Assembly (NCBI GenBank): GCA_037893225.1
Contig: JAZGUH010000143.1
Span: forward strand, 1,240,001 to 1,304,000
Direction: 5' to 3'
Source: Hippasteria phrygiana
Lineage: Eukaryota > Echinodermata > Asteroidea > Valvatida > Goniasteridae
Length of the DNA stretch: 64,000 nucleotides
In this document: positions 13,201 to 25,600 of the stretch, one piece after another
Position numbering within the stretch: the stretch's first letter is position 1
How the letters are laid out: every line of letters begins with the position of its first letter
Program-made: the position numbers and the translations under genes
The notes under the pieces: generated by a model
The model's input: only the letters and a program-made list of their open reading frames with translations
Databases searched by the model: none
Told to the model about the DNA's origin: nothing

Positions 13201-16200
13201 TTGCCACAGAACCCAAATTGGGGCGGGAGGGGGGAGGGTGTGGGTTTGATTCCCGGACCTTTCTAATTTTGCGCCTCGGGAAAAATAGATTATACAGTCA
13301 AACACCTTCGGGACTTTACAATTTACCTTGTTATAACAGGTACCTTGTATTATCAGTAATGGAAAACAAAAAAAACCAAAGACTCAGGACCTATTTTTTT
13401 CCTTTTTATAAGCAGGATGTTGTATTAACAGTGCTCTTATTATCAGGGTTCGACTGTAGTATACAAATAATAACATGGTTTGAGGGAGGATAGTCAATAA
13501 TAGCTCCCCGAGCAATTGGAAGTTGACAAACTAGTTCCCGAGGCGAATCCGAGTGAACTAGCTTGTCAACTTGCAATACCGAGGGGAGCTAATTATTGAC
13601 TATCCATCCGAAACAAAACCATTGTTTTACTCTACCTCCTACATATTCAGTTGCATTATAAGAACGCTGATTACATGGATTAACATTTACGTGTACCGCC
13701 ATCTTTTCATGTGTATGTAGCTAGGGCGATGTTCGCGCGTGCGTACTACTCTCTTAATGTAAAAGAGTGAAAAACTCACTCTCAAAAAGAGTGAATCCCT
13801 TCTCAAACCACTCGAAAAGAGTGAATCTCTTATAAAAACCACTCGAAAAGAGTGAAATTTCCAACAACTCGAAAAAGAGTTGTCCCTTATATGGCTCCAC
13901 GAAAGAGTGGACATTTCACTCTTTTCGAGTGGTTTTCACTCTTTTCAAGTGGTTTTTATAAGAGATTCACTCTTTTCGAGTGGTTTGAGAAGGGATTCAC
14001 TCCTTTTGAGAGTGAATTTTTCACTCTTTTACATTAAGAGAGTACCCCCGTGGGACCGTTCCACGATTGCTTCGTAAAGCGCATGCGTAGTAGACTGTCG
14101 CACGGGTGACCAATGCGTTAGTCTACTACGCATTCGTATTTACCCTATGCGTGAATACCCGTGCGCGCTTGGTTAACAGCAAAAAAGCGGCTGGTACGTG
14201 TGGTGAATGGACCAGTGAGAATTCGGCTCTCGATCATGAATATGTATGAGGTATAGTAAAACACTATAGGAATCAGCAAGGGAGGCTAGTTTGACTGTGT
14301 CATGAGTAAAAACAGTCAATATTTGTTTGATAATACCTCGGTCATAGATTTATTACGAAAATAGAATAGGCATATATTTTTGGAATATAAAAATTATGAG
14401 AAATTCCCCCTCCCCTGTTTCCAACTAAATAGAAAATACAGTGTAAGCGCGTCTTGTCGGTCGGAATGGGAGACTTTTGAGATGCCTGGTGGCAGCAGAC
14501 ACACCAGTCCTTTTCCATTGTTCTTACCAGTCTTTCGCATGCTCAGACCTATGCACGCGTGCTCAGAACTAGCAAAGGCATCGGTATGTTGCTGCCACCA
14601 GCGTTTCTTAAGTCTCCCATTGAATACGTAATCTCAGGTTGCTACGGGTATACTACTTTGATAGCCATAACTTTTCTGGCTGTGGGATAGTCTTTTTGAG
14701 AGTGGGCGGTGATATATTATAGTAAAAATAAAAATTTAAAGATATCGCGATATCTCAGCCAATCACTAGATATGTGCACCAGTTTCATAATTTAACATCA
14801 GCGCGCGCAATTTTAGTGAATGAAATGTCGTCATCCCCTGATAAATTATCTCAGGATGTTGTCATCCCACTTTCAGGATGTCGCCATCCCGTGATAAATC
14901 ATATCAGAATATCGTCATCCTACTTTCAGGATGTCGTCATTCCGTGATAAATTGTCTAAGGATGTCGTCATCTTGTTTGTTATAGTAGTCTGGTTCCCTA
15001 ACCCTACTTTATACAAAACGGAGCAACTTATACAGTCAGGGAATGATCAGGTCGGGGAACTAGACTATTTTCAACAATATAAATATCCACTTTTCTTGAA
15101 AACGACAGCACACCGGGGGTGCGTTCCACTAACGCGAACAACGCGAACTTTCGCCAATTGTTTGTGCACATCCAATGGAACATTGTTCGCGTAGTTGGCA
15201 AACGTTTGTATTGTTCGCGTGAGTAGAACGCGCCCCATGTGCCATGATTTCACAGGATGCTTGAGACTGCTATTTACTTAGTCTAGTACAGTATTCTGTA
15301 ATAATTCAATAGTTTTGTTTTTTGATGTATACGACTCATTTATCGGATTGAATATGTTTTTTTATTTCTCACAGGCAATTTCTGCCCACTTTCACGGAGG
15401 AAATTGAAAACCCGTCAAGGTATGTAAAGTACGATAATCAGTAGATATATTCCCGGTAGTTTTTTTTTATCTGGACAAAAGTCGGGGTTGATTTACATTA
15501 TCCACAATATCAAGCCGTTGCATGCTTGTCTTGACTTCAGCAGCATTTTTCCCCCGCCGTATAGAAATATTCCCCTTGGAATTATCACATCGATGGCCAT
15601 TGTCACCATAGTGTACATCATGGTCAACTTGGCCTATTTCGTGGAGCTCACTCCGGCGGAGATGCTGGCTTCAGATGCTGTAGCATTGGTGAGTTGGGGA
15701 GGAACTCCAATAGAATTGTGTACATTCGGATGAACGGTAAGATTAAATTTCGTTCACAATGAGATATTAATCAGTCAAATCAAATCAAATCAAATCAAAT
15801 CAAATCAAATCAAATCAAATCAAATCAAATCAAATTAAATTAAGCTAAGCGTGAGAGAGACTGGGATTGCGGGTAACACTATGTGAAATAAATCTCTTCT
15901 ATAGGAAGAAGTGTGGTTCTGAGAAGAACCGGGATGAGTGTGTAACTCTACGTTTCAGACAGTGTGCTCTGTCCGTTCTCACACTCCTGAGGACGGACTG
16001 AGCACTGTCCGAAACGTCGAGTTACACACTTATCCCGGTTCTTTTCAGAACCACATTTCTTCCTAGAAGAGATTTATTTCACATGGTGTTACCCGCAATC
16101 TCAGTCTCTCTCACATCGTACCCACCATGCAAAGCTTCAAATCGTATCTACGCTAAGCGTAGTGCATTGGTCGGAGGTAATTTCAAGCTGACTGCTTAAA

Positions 16201-16534
16201 CCAAACGCAGTTCAGAGAAGAGAATAAATAAATCGTGGCTGTTTGTCGGAAGACAAATCCTTCAAGAAGTATGCGAATTGACAATCTGGAGTACTATGTC
16301 TATATCGCTAAACAACTTCAAAATATGTTCATGGTTCAATCACAAAGAGGTCAATGAGAATAGTGGTCAGAGAAAGAATATAATTATCTTTTCCCTGTAG
16401 AGTTTTGCTGAGCGAGTACTTGGTCCATGGTCAGTTGTCATCTCCTTGGCCGTGGCTCTATCATGTGCCGGATCCACAAATGGATCAACCTTCTGCTTTG
16501 CAAGGTGAGTCCAAACAAGTGTTTCCTTTCAACA

Positions 16535-16574
<40 letters not shown>

Positions 16575-16578
16575 TCAT

Positions 16579-16625
<47 letters not shown>

Positions 16626-19600
16626 ACTTATTTGAAATTACAAGAACGTCTAAAGGAATACATTTCCTCCTCATTGTGGCAAGCGGATGAAATGTACCAT
16701 TGTAAAATGCTCCCCGTGCTATTTTTTAAGATCACTGTGTGACAATTTTTATAGACACAAAATCGAACAGCTTATATTTTGTGGGACTTTGTGTTGTGAT
16801 ACAGTTTTTAGGACAAACACATTATTATGAAATTTGTACAGACTCAAGCTTACAGAGAATATTGACAAAGGCGGGACTCGAACAAGCTGGACACCATACC
16901 ACCACTCTATACCGATTGAACTATGTTATCCATTCGATAAAAATATTTTCAAAGACTTGCATCGTTTATGATTTGCCCTGCAGGATAACTATGGTATCAT
17001 CTCGGGAGGGCCTTATGCCTGCGGTTCTGGGAATGATCCACGTACACAACAAGACGCCGCTACCCGCTACTATAGTTTTCGTAATGTCAATCTTTCTTAT
17101 CTTTCTTGCTTTTCTTACCAGACTTTAATACAGCGGTGGAAGAAATTATTGTACCACCAACAGTATCCAAACAACATGTTTAAATTATCCAAATGTTATT
17201 TAAAAAACACGGTGATTTTGTGTGAGTTTGTGGTTCACCGCGTTTTTCCCCAATACTGAGACATGCCTGGAACAAATTAGCATAGTCTAATCATAGATGC
17301 AGGTAGAGTGACAGTCATAACAAAATTCGCGGTCCAATATTTGTTGGCGATTGTGGAGTTTATGACCCCGTTCATATAAAAGAACGAAAATCCACATTTA
17401 ACTTTTTGGACTCACCTCAGTAGATGGCGATGACACCAAGTTAAATATCTACAGGATTAATTTTGTGGAGAGAGCCGGGGCATGGTTTTGATTTTTGAGG
17501 GAAATTATGAGGTAAAATTACGACGGCGACAAACATGCACTGAAACCAAACATGGCGACAGTACCCCGAGCTGGTTTTGTAGACCGTCGCTGATTGGTTG
17601 ATGAAAGTTTTATTTAGGAGCCACGCTCTGATTGGTCCAGAATAGCGAGGGAAAGCGTATCGTGCGGCAGAGTTAGTGTCGATTTGCATGTTCGCCACTG
17701 CAAAACTTGGTAAGAAAGTCATGTTTTCTCCCAAAATACTCTTCAAAATGTGAAAAAACAGGATCAGTATAATTAAAGGAACGTTGTTTAAAGTTCCAAA
17801 CTTTGGAGCAACAAAATAAAAAACGGGGGTTTCTTAAACTCCACAATAGCCTATTTTTTTCCGAAGGTGCATCAAAGAGAAGATCTTCAAGAATCAAAGT
17901 TCAGTGTTTTCTGCTAGACAACTGAGAACTTTTGGAACTAGGACTATTTTTGACGTTGACGGCGCCATCCCATTCGACATTTTCTCCACATTGACTTTCT
18001 GCACACGGGCCACGCAAAAGATTGGCAGGTCGCGCAAAATATTCTTAGAACAGAAGCCCAGGGCGGGTCAGCCTAGCTGGAAAGTTAACAAATGTCCATG
18101 TATATAGCAATGGTCCAAGTGCACACCGATGTAAGGAAATGGACGTCTGCCGGGCACATTGTGGTGGGTGTGGTCAGGAGGGCCAGGAGAAAGGGTTTTC
18201 AAAATTGAGCTAGCCTAGCTAGTGAGTTAACCCGATGAAACCTACTGGAAAATGTTCGGCATAGTCCCAGGTATCATGAATGGCCACTGCCAGACATTCC
18301 CAGTGGTGGAGTGTGCCCGCCAGACCCAAAAAACTGTACAGGAGGGGGCGTGGCCGTAACTCCCCTCCGTTCCTTTTCGCTGGTACAGTTGCAACGCGAC
18401 GATAGAAAAAAATGGGAAACCAGTTTCTATAGATGCCTTGACGCTTGTAGAAAATAAATATGTAACTTAAGAGTAATTTAAGATCAGACTAATTAACTTA
18501 AGGGTGGCGCGAATAGCGCGTAGGGGGCGGGGCCGCCACCCCCCCCAAGTACTATTTCGCTTATATCATCACAATGCCTTTTTTAAATCTTGTCAAATTT
18601 TCCTGGCATGTTTGCCGATGCCTTGTGTCTATTTCGTATTCATTAAAAAAAAAAAAAAACACCGTTCTCAAATGTCCATTTCCCGAAACAAGTAGGCTAT
18701 TGACCATGTTCGATATGTACAGTAATATACAATATATGTGTTGGGCCGGAGCTTAGTTTTAAATAAAAGGGGTACAGAGAATAAAAACTTACAAAATATT
18801 TTTTGTACATCCATTTCCCTTGTTCGGTATGCTTTGAAATACACTTGGACACAAGATAAACATTCTTACATTATAACACTTATTATTTTCACCTTTTGTG
18901 GGCCTGGCCTAAATATGTAAGTCAGGGTCTGAATAAGAGCTCTCAAAATGAGGAAAAATTATGATTTTGCTGGCAAAACACGAATTCTGCATTGTTAACT
19001 ATGTTAATTGCGCACTGTAAAGTTAATTTTTAAACAGATTGTGTAAATCAACTAAATAATCAACAAAACAACGTTTTGAACTCCGGCAAGTTTATTCTAA
19101 AAGGCAAATAACAGTGTGATACTCTGGGGGTGTGTATACAGTGTTTATATAAAAAACGTCGGAGGGCAAAACACTAATTGAAACATGACTCCGACGCAAA
19201 TTCCATATTATGAATAGTTTGGTTGCGGTGCCCGCTGATAAATCAGATTCAAACTAGGCTGCCGACATCGGCTAGTTCTGCGGTCGAATGGTAAGACATC
19301 TGCACTACAGAAAGCAGGTCGAGAGTTCAAGTCCCACCGGAGTGAGTGATTTTTTTGTCCATATCTCTCGGGTGCATGAGTTTGTATATGCCGGCAATCG
19401 TGGACCTAGGACAAAAGAATTCGGGCGTAGACAAAGGGGTCCACGTTTGACCGAACGTCCACGATTGAAAATCCTGTACAAAACCAATGGGAGGTCTTCC
19501 GAAAATGTTAGAGTATAAACAAAAGAGGAACAATGGAAGGTCCACGATTGCACCCGTTTACATGTTCATGTACACACATATGTTCCTGTGTGGCAAAAAC

Positions 19601-22600
19601 ACAATAGAACAATCAGCCCTACAGCGGAAGCTTTAGAAATCCATCTTCCCCAGAGGAGAAAATCCATAGCGTTACGGATTTCAATAGGAACAAAGGTAAA
19701 CAAAAGAAGGTGCATGAGGGTCTTCCCCATGTGTACACAGTGTTAATACGATATTTATAAAATGAAGGGCAAAACTCAAAATTGCATTCACAATAAAAAC
19801 GTGTGGGGCATATAAAAAAAGAGATTGAAGACTAGAGGAGAGATCCACAGGTGAACATCAAATGGAGGGAAAATGACCCGCAACGAACAAAAGAGTTTTG
19901 TTTGGGCAAGGATAAAAGAGGTGGGGGTGGGGGGGGGGGGATAAGGCTGCCGGACAAAGCGAGTGGCAAGAAGTGGGATTAATAGGAGACGGTATAAATT
20001 GGGCAATGTAAGGAATAGATAAGTGTGTTAAAGGGAAGGGGAAGACATCAAAGGAGGCAAGAAGTCTTATAAATGGTGTTAGACTCCTGTGTGTGATTCT
20101 GGCAAACCAATAATCTGGAACTTATGCACCTAAATGTACCATGCTGGGTGGGAAGTGGGGCATCCATGGTGGGACTTAAGCTCGAATGATCAGGTCTCGT
20201 AGGTTACGGGACGCCTATACTCCAACACTGGTCTGTCACTGTCAGTAACCCAAAATGAATTCCAACAATTACAGTAATAATATAAAAAGATGACATTCTT
20301 TAGGGGTTATTATCTGTGTGTGGTGAGCGTTAAATGGTAAGTGTATCAGTCACAATGTGCTGCATCACCTACAGTTATGCCCAAAATTATTCATACCCTG
20401 TGAAAAATCTGGTAATTCGTCAAACAATCCACAAGGGAAACTGACTAGCTAAATTTGAATAGATTTTCAAAGTGAACAAAGAAAACCGGCAGGAGCGGGA
20501 CCCGAACCTGCGACATCCGGAAACCGCACCGGCGCTCCACCAACCGAGCCATCTGGTAGTTTGCTTTTCTCTCCTACATAAAAGCTGGATTGGCGGAACT
20601 TAGGCTTTACTTTTAATTACTTTTAGTTGGCATTTACAAAATACTTTGGTTTCACATCATTAGCATAAAAGTTGAAATAATATATAAAATGATTTACAAT
20701 ACCCCGAATTTGGCATGGGTATGAATAATTTGGGGCATAAAGAGCCGGTCACACTGGCCACGATAACAAAGACGATAACGAAAACGGTGAGAATAAACGG
20801 CACTGATTGGTGGACGGTCGCGCGTGTAATACGCGCGCGTTCCATCTACCAATAGAGAGCGTTCATTCGCATCGTTTTCGTTTTCGTTATCGTTATCGTG
20901 GCCAGTGTGACCGGCCCTTAACTGTATATGTTATGTTATTGATTTACACAATCTTTTATAAAATCGTCATTGCAGTGCAGATTCTGTGTTTTGCCAGCAT
21001 AATCATCATTTTTTCTTGTTTGAATCAGAGTGCTCTTATTCGCACCCTGCTTTACATATTTAGGCCACGCCCACAAAAGGGTGAAAATAACAAGTGGTAT
21101 AATGTAAAAATGTTTTATCTTGTGTCCAAGTGTATTTCAAAGCCTAAAGAACAAAGGAAAAGGATGTAAAAAAAAACCTGTTTTTGTAAGTTTTTATTAT
21201 CTGTACTTTTTTTTTTTTTAACTTAGCTCCCGCCCCAACACATATATTGTATATGTACACCGGCCCCAACAAAAGTGGGGATGCTGCGTTGCACTGTAAA
21301 GCATGGAAAATGTGAACAGTAAAGGTGAAGCAGTGCTCACCGGATAGTTGTGCCCGAGCTTTCGGTGGCATGCACCTTCATCGGGGGAATTAAGCCATAA
21401 TTCCCATGATGAAGGTGCGTCACACCGAAAGCTCGGGTACAACTATCCGGTAAGCACTGTTTAACCTTTACTGTTCACATATTGTATATGTACTGTACAT
21501 ATCGAATATGGTCAATAGCCTACTTGTTTCGGGAAATGGACATTTGATGAGAACGGTTTCTTAAACTATTTTTTTAAATGGGTACAAAATAGCCACAAGG
21601 CATTGGCAAACATGCAAGGAAAATATGACAGGATTAAAGGGATGCATTGCGATTATATAAGCGAAAATGTACTTGGAAGGGGGTGGCGGCCCCGCCCCCT
21701 CCGCACTATTCGCGCCGCTCTTAAGTTAATTAGTCTGATCTTAAATTACTCTTCAGTTACATTTTTATTTTCGACAAGCGTCAAGGCATCTATAGAAACT
21801 GGTTTCACATCTGTCTCTATCGTCGCGTTGCAACTGTATCAGCGAAAGGAACGGAGGGGGTTACGGCTACGCCCCCTCCTGTACAGGTTTTGTTTTTGGC
21901 TGGCTGGCACACTCCAGCACTAAAAATGTCTGGCAGTGGCCATTCATGATACCTGGGACTATGCCGCACATTTTCCAGTAGTTTTCATCGGGTTATAACT
22001 CACCTCAATTTTGGGGCCCTTTCTCCTGGCCCTCCTGACCACACCCACCACAATGTGCCCGGCAGACGTGCATTTCCTTACATCAGCATGCACGTGGATA
22101 ATTGCTATATACATGGAAATTTGTTAACTTTTCCAGCTAGGCTGACCCCCCCCCCCCCCCCCCTCCCCCCCCCCCCCCCCCCTCCCCCTCCCCCCCCCCC
22201 CCCCCCCGCCTGGCTTTCCGGTCTATCTGGCATTGTCGATTGCTGTTACTTACAGTATGTGAATAATATCTGAGTACATTCCAGCATCGTGCGTTTGATG
22301 CAGTGGCGTCAATAGACCGTGTAAGTCTCGCGCATAAAGGTCACGATTAAACGTCCGGGCACCTTTGAGCCGCCGGCTATAGGACTTTTACGTGTGGTTG
22401 ATATTGTTTTCTATAATACTTTGTTTTTACGAAGATCTGAACCATGAAACGGCCATAAATATGGATGATAAATTCAAAATTATATTTTACAATATATGAA
22501 AACATGCACGACTGTCTAAATTATTGAAGAAAAGTAGGACAAAATGTTTGACCTGAGCGTCAGGTTGCAACGTGATTGGCTCATTGTCGGGAAGAGAAAG

Positions 22601-25600
22601 CCCGGCCCCCAAAACCCCTGTACTGCATCCTCTGGCACTGCGGACGTAAGTGAACGTAAGACTGGCGCGTGAACCAGAACAATGACGAATGACGTACGTA
22701 TGACGTACTAGACCTTTCCGCTCTCCTTTTACCTAATTTGATATATAGTTCACATTTTGTAAATTGTAATGAAAAATAATATTTTGCTAAAAAATGGTAT
22801 CTACATTTCAGTAAAAAGAACAGCGTCAAAACAAATTATTTCAAGAAAACTACTCGCTTTACAAGTTGAAGCTCTTATTCGAGGTGCCCGGAAGTTTGGT
22901 TTCTGGTAAACTCTCGTACGTTCTCGAGGTCAACTTACACGCTCTATCCGTGTCGGCGAGTGGAAAGGGGGTGGGATATGGCGAATGGGGAATGGGGGAT
23001 GACCAATATCTCGGCCGACCAAAGCTATTTGACAATATGACACTAGGGTGTGCTGTTCAATGTCTGGTCATTATAGGCTGTGTATATCTAATGCAAATAT
23101 GCACACTTATGTCCCTAAGCCTGGCAACACAACTGTGCAAAGCTTTTGTACTGTTTGTGTTCAATTTTGTAAATACATTTTCAGCATTTCTTGGTTTCCC
23201 GCCACACAAATCTGGGGGCTGGGATAATCCAATGGCCCATCTCCCGGTCAAAAAGTGTGGGGGATATATACACCCACCCCCGGGATTAATGCCCAAGGAC
23301 TTAATTTGATACGACTACAGTTTTTATGATTTCTAGACAAAAACATGTTAGCGCAGAGGGCATTAGGTACAGCCACTTTTTACAGTGTAGTTCAAGTTAC
23401 GTTTGAACGCCCGTCTATTTTTTTTCAGTTTCCTATCGTGGTTATTATGCTGATGAGTCCGAATGTTAGTACACTCATCAACTACATGAGTTTCGTTCGT
23501 TGGTTGATGGTCTCCGTCGCGGTCGCTGTCATTCCCTACTTGAGATGGAAGTGCCCCGATTTGCACCGACCGTTCAAGGTGACTGGTATAAAAACAATTA
23601 TCTTTAACTTTCAGGATTTTCAAAAGTTTGATTATCCTCTTTAGGCCTAATGTTGACAAAAAGATTGATTAAAAATGCTAGTTTTGGTGAGCAATTTATT
23701 CCATTTCTCGAAAAGAAAGTCGCACTTTTGTGTCTGTTTAATTTTATTCCGCTCTGAGATCGTTTGAAATGCGACTGATGGCTGCATCAGAATGTACGAC
23801 TATACCAAATATCAAAACCAATGCATGTACTCTTTATGCACCGTTATTCACAATTCTGAATATTGAAGTCCCCGTTCTCGTTATTTAGAGAAAATTATTT
23901 CAAACAAAATGTGACATACAATTATTATTCCCGACCAAGAGCTCAGTGATAAGGCCAAAAACTTGTGTTGCCCTTAAATAGGAAAAATCGGGAGGGAGGG
24001 TCGGTCGGTCGATTTGTTTAACCATCCATGAAAACAATTGTGTCCAGCCAGACTGCGCGCGATGCTGCCAGGCACCTATTTAATATCAAATAGCGCCCTC
24101 TGTTGAGGTTGTAAATAAGCAGTAAGCACAAAGCGCCCTCTTTGGTAAGCAGGCCATATTCATCAATCATTGTCATTGTCAATGGCATGTGAAATTTGCA
24201 GGACGCGTTTTGTTTTTTAAAAAGCCTACATGATCGTTGTGCAACATCAACATTCCTAGCATTTTTTTTAAAGTATCTTGTTGAGGTAGCTAACTTGTGA
24301 TGGTCTTTCCGAAATCTGACATTACAACTTATCTACGGCTTTGCCAGCATTTTGATCTTTTGCCATATCAATCTTGCTCGATGTCCATCCTTGTCCGTGA
24401 TCCTGATACACACCGAGTTTGGTAAACATCTTTGACAAAGAGGCATGAGAGCAGGAGCTGCGGCAACTGATAAGTGATTTTACGGGTATTTTATGGAGTT
24501 TTCATTATTTTATTTTTTGTCATTTACTTACATTAGAATCCGGGGAGGACGAAACCAAATATTTCATTTGGAATTGACTTGTTGGAAATGTCTCTTTAAA
24601 ATTGCCTCTTTTGAAATTTACTGAACGTAATCTGAAGCGTGGTCATTAAGTAGTTCTTTAACTGGAACACAATTCTGTACACATGTATATTACTATTGCA
24701 GCCAGAATTGAATGTGCTTCAACAACAATTTGCACTATGGATACATGTATACATGTAAACGTATCATGTTGAAAGCATTATTGTAACACGTGTTTGGTAT
24801 GCTGACTTAATATAAAAAAAATAAGTTTTTTTCAATGTTATCTCAAAACTCGAATTAATTTCGCTGGTTGATTCTTTCCAATCTCGTTTCCATCTTTATT
24901 TTGTTATTTGTTATGCACAAACACGACCCTACCTTTTACTCCAGAGTTTGAAAGTTCATATTATAGTATCACTGTATCAGTGTATGACTTCGCACAATAA
25001 ATACTCGATGGAAATACACGCGGTACAGAAATACACAAATGCAGCGTGGCCGCTCATCAAATTTCAAATTCCCAAGATTCATCCAGTAAAATTCCCAAGA
25101 ATTCCCAAGGCGATGAGAAAACACTGTGCAAAGAGCATCAGAATAAGCACTTTGCGCATGTGCAATCCATATTTTTCCCACCAAAATTCCCAAGATCTTG
25201 GGAAAAATCACAAGGAGTGGCTGCAGTGCACACATGTGTATAACGCACGAGGCTAAAATGTTATTTAAATCGCTTTTTGATAAATAAACTTATGAAAAAA
25301 TAAAATCTCAACATTTTTCTAATTATATTCCTTAATCACTCTATATTTTAATATTTAGTTTGGAATTTTGTTGTTGTATATTTACACGAACAATTAAATA
25401 ATAAATATTCAAACAAAAAAATGCATCAACTGAACGTGTATGGTATGCACAGGGGAAGCCAAGATGGCGTCTTTAATACACGCTCAGCATTCATTGCAAA
25501 CTGGGTGTAAAAGTCTTGTTTGATTGTATGTGCAGTGTGGCTACCACATCGATACTTCCTGAGGTTTTTTGTCGAATGTTGAGCCAGCTCAAATACAGCT

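Larger units (their letters stand above)
18054..22217. mobile_element. 4.2-kb non-autonomous element with ~1-kb TIRs
   Basis: The left arm (18054 to about 19060) recurs inverted at about 20922-22217. Matching landmarks are gtcagcctagctggaaagtt, gggcacattgtggtgggtgt, aagtaggctattgaccat and gattgtgtaaatcaa. The right arm is longer because a hairpin (21312-21478) and a C tract (22146-22207) are inserted in it. The ~1.8-kb loop holds other nested repeats and no transposase. The left and right ends share the aagcc(ca)gg motif before gtcagcc. Superfamily unresolved. Confidence 0.8.

Noticed and set aside
16427..16690. Poly-Ser / poly-Leu open frames
   Set aside because: CAG repeat within an intron; the real exon 6 ends at 16504 before it.
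24948..25256. 102-aa open frame
   Set aside because: Made by repeated aattcccaag words in an intron; no conserved domain.
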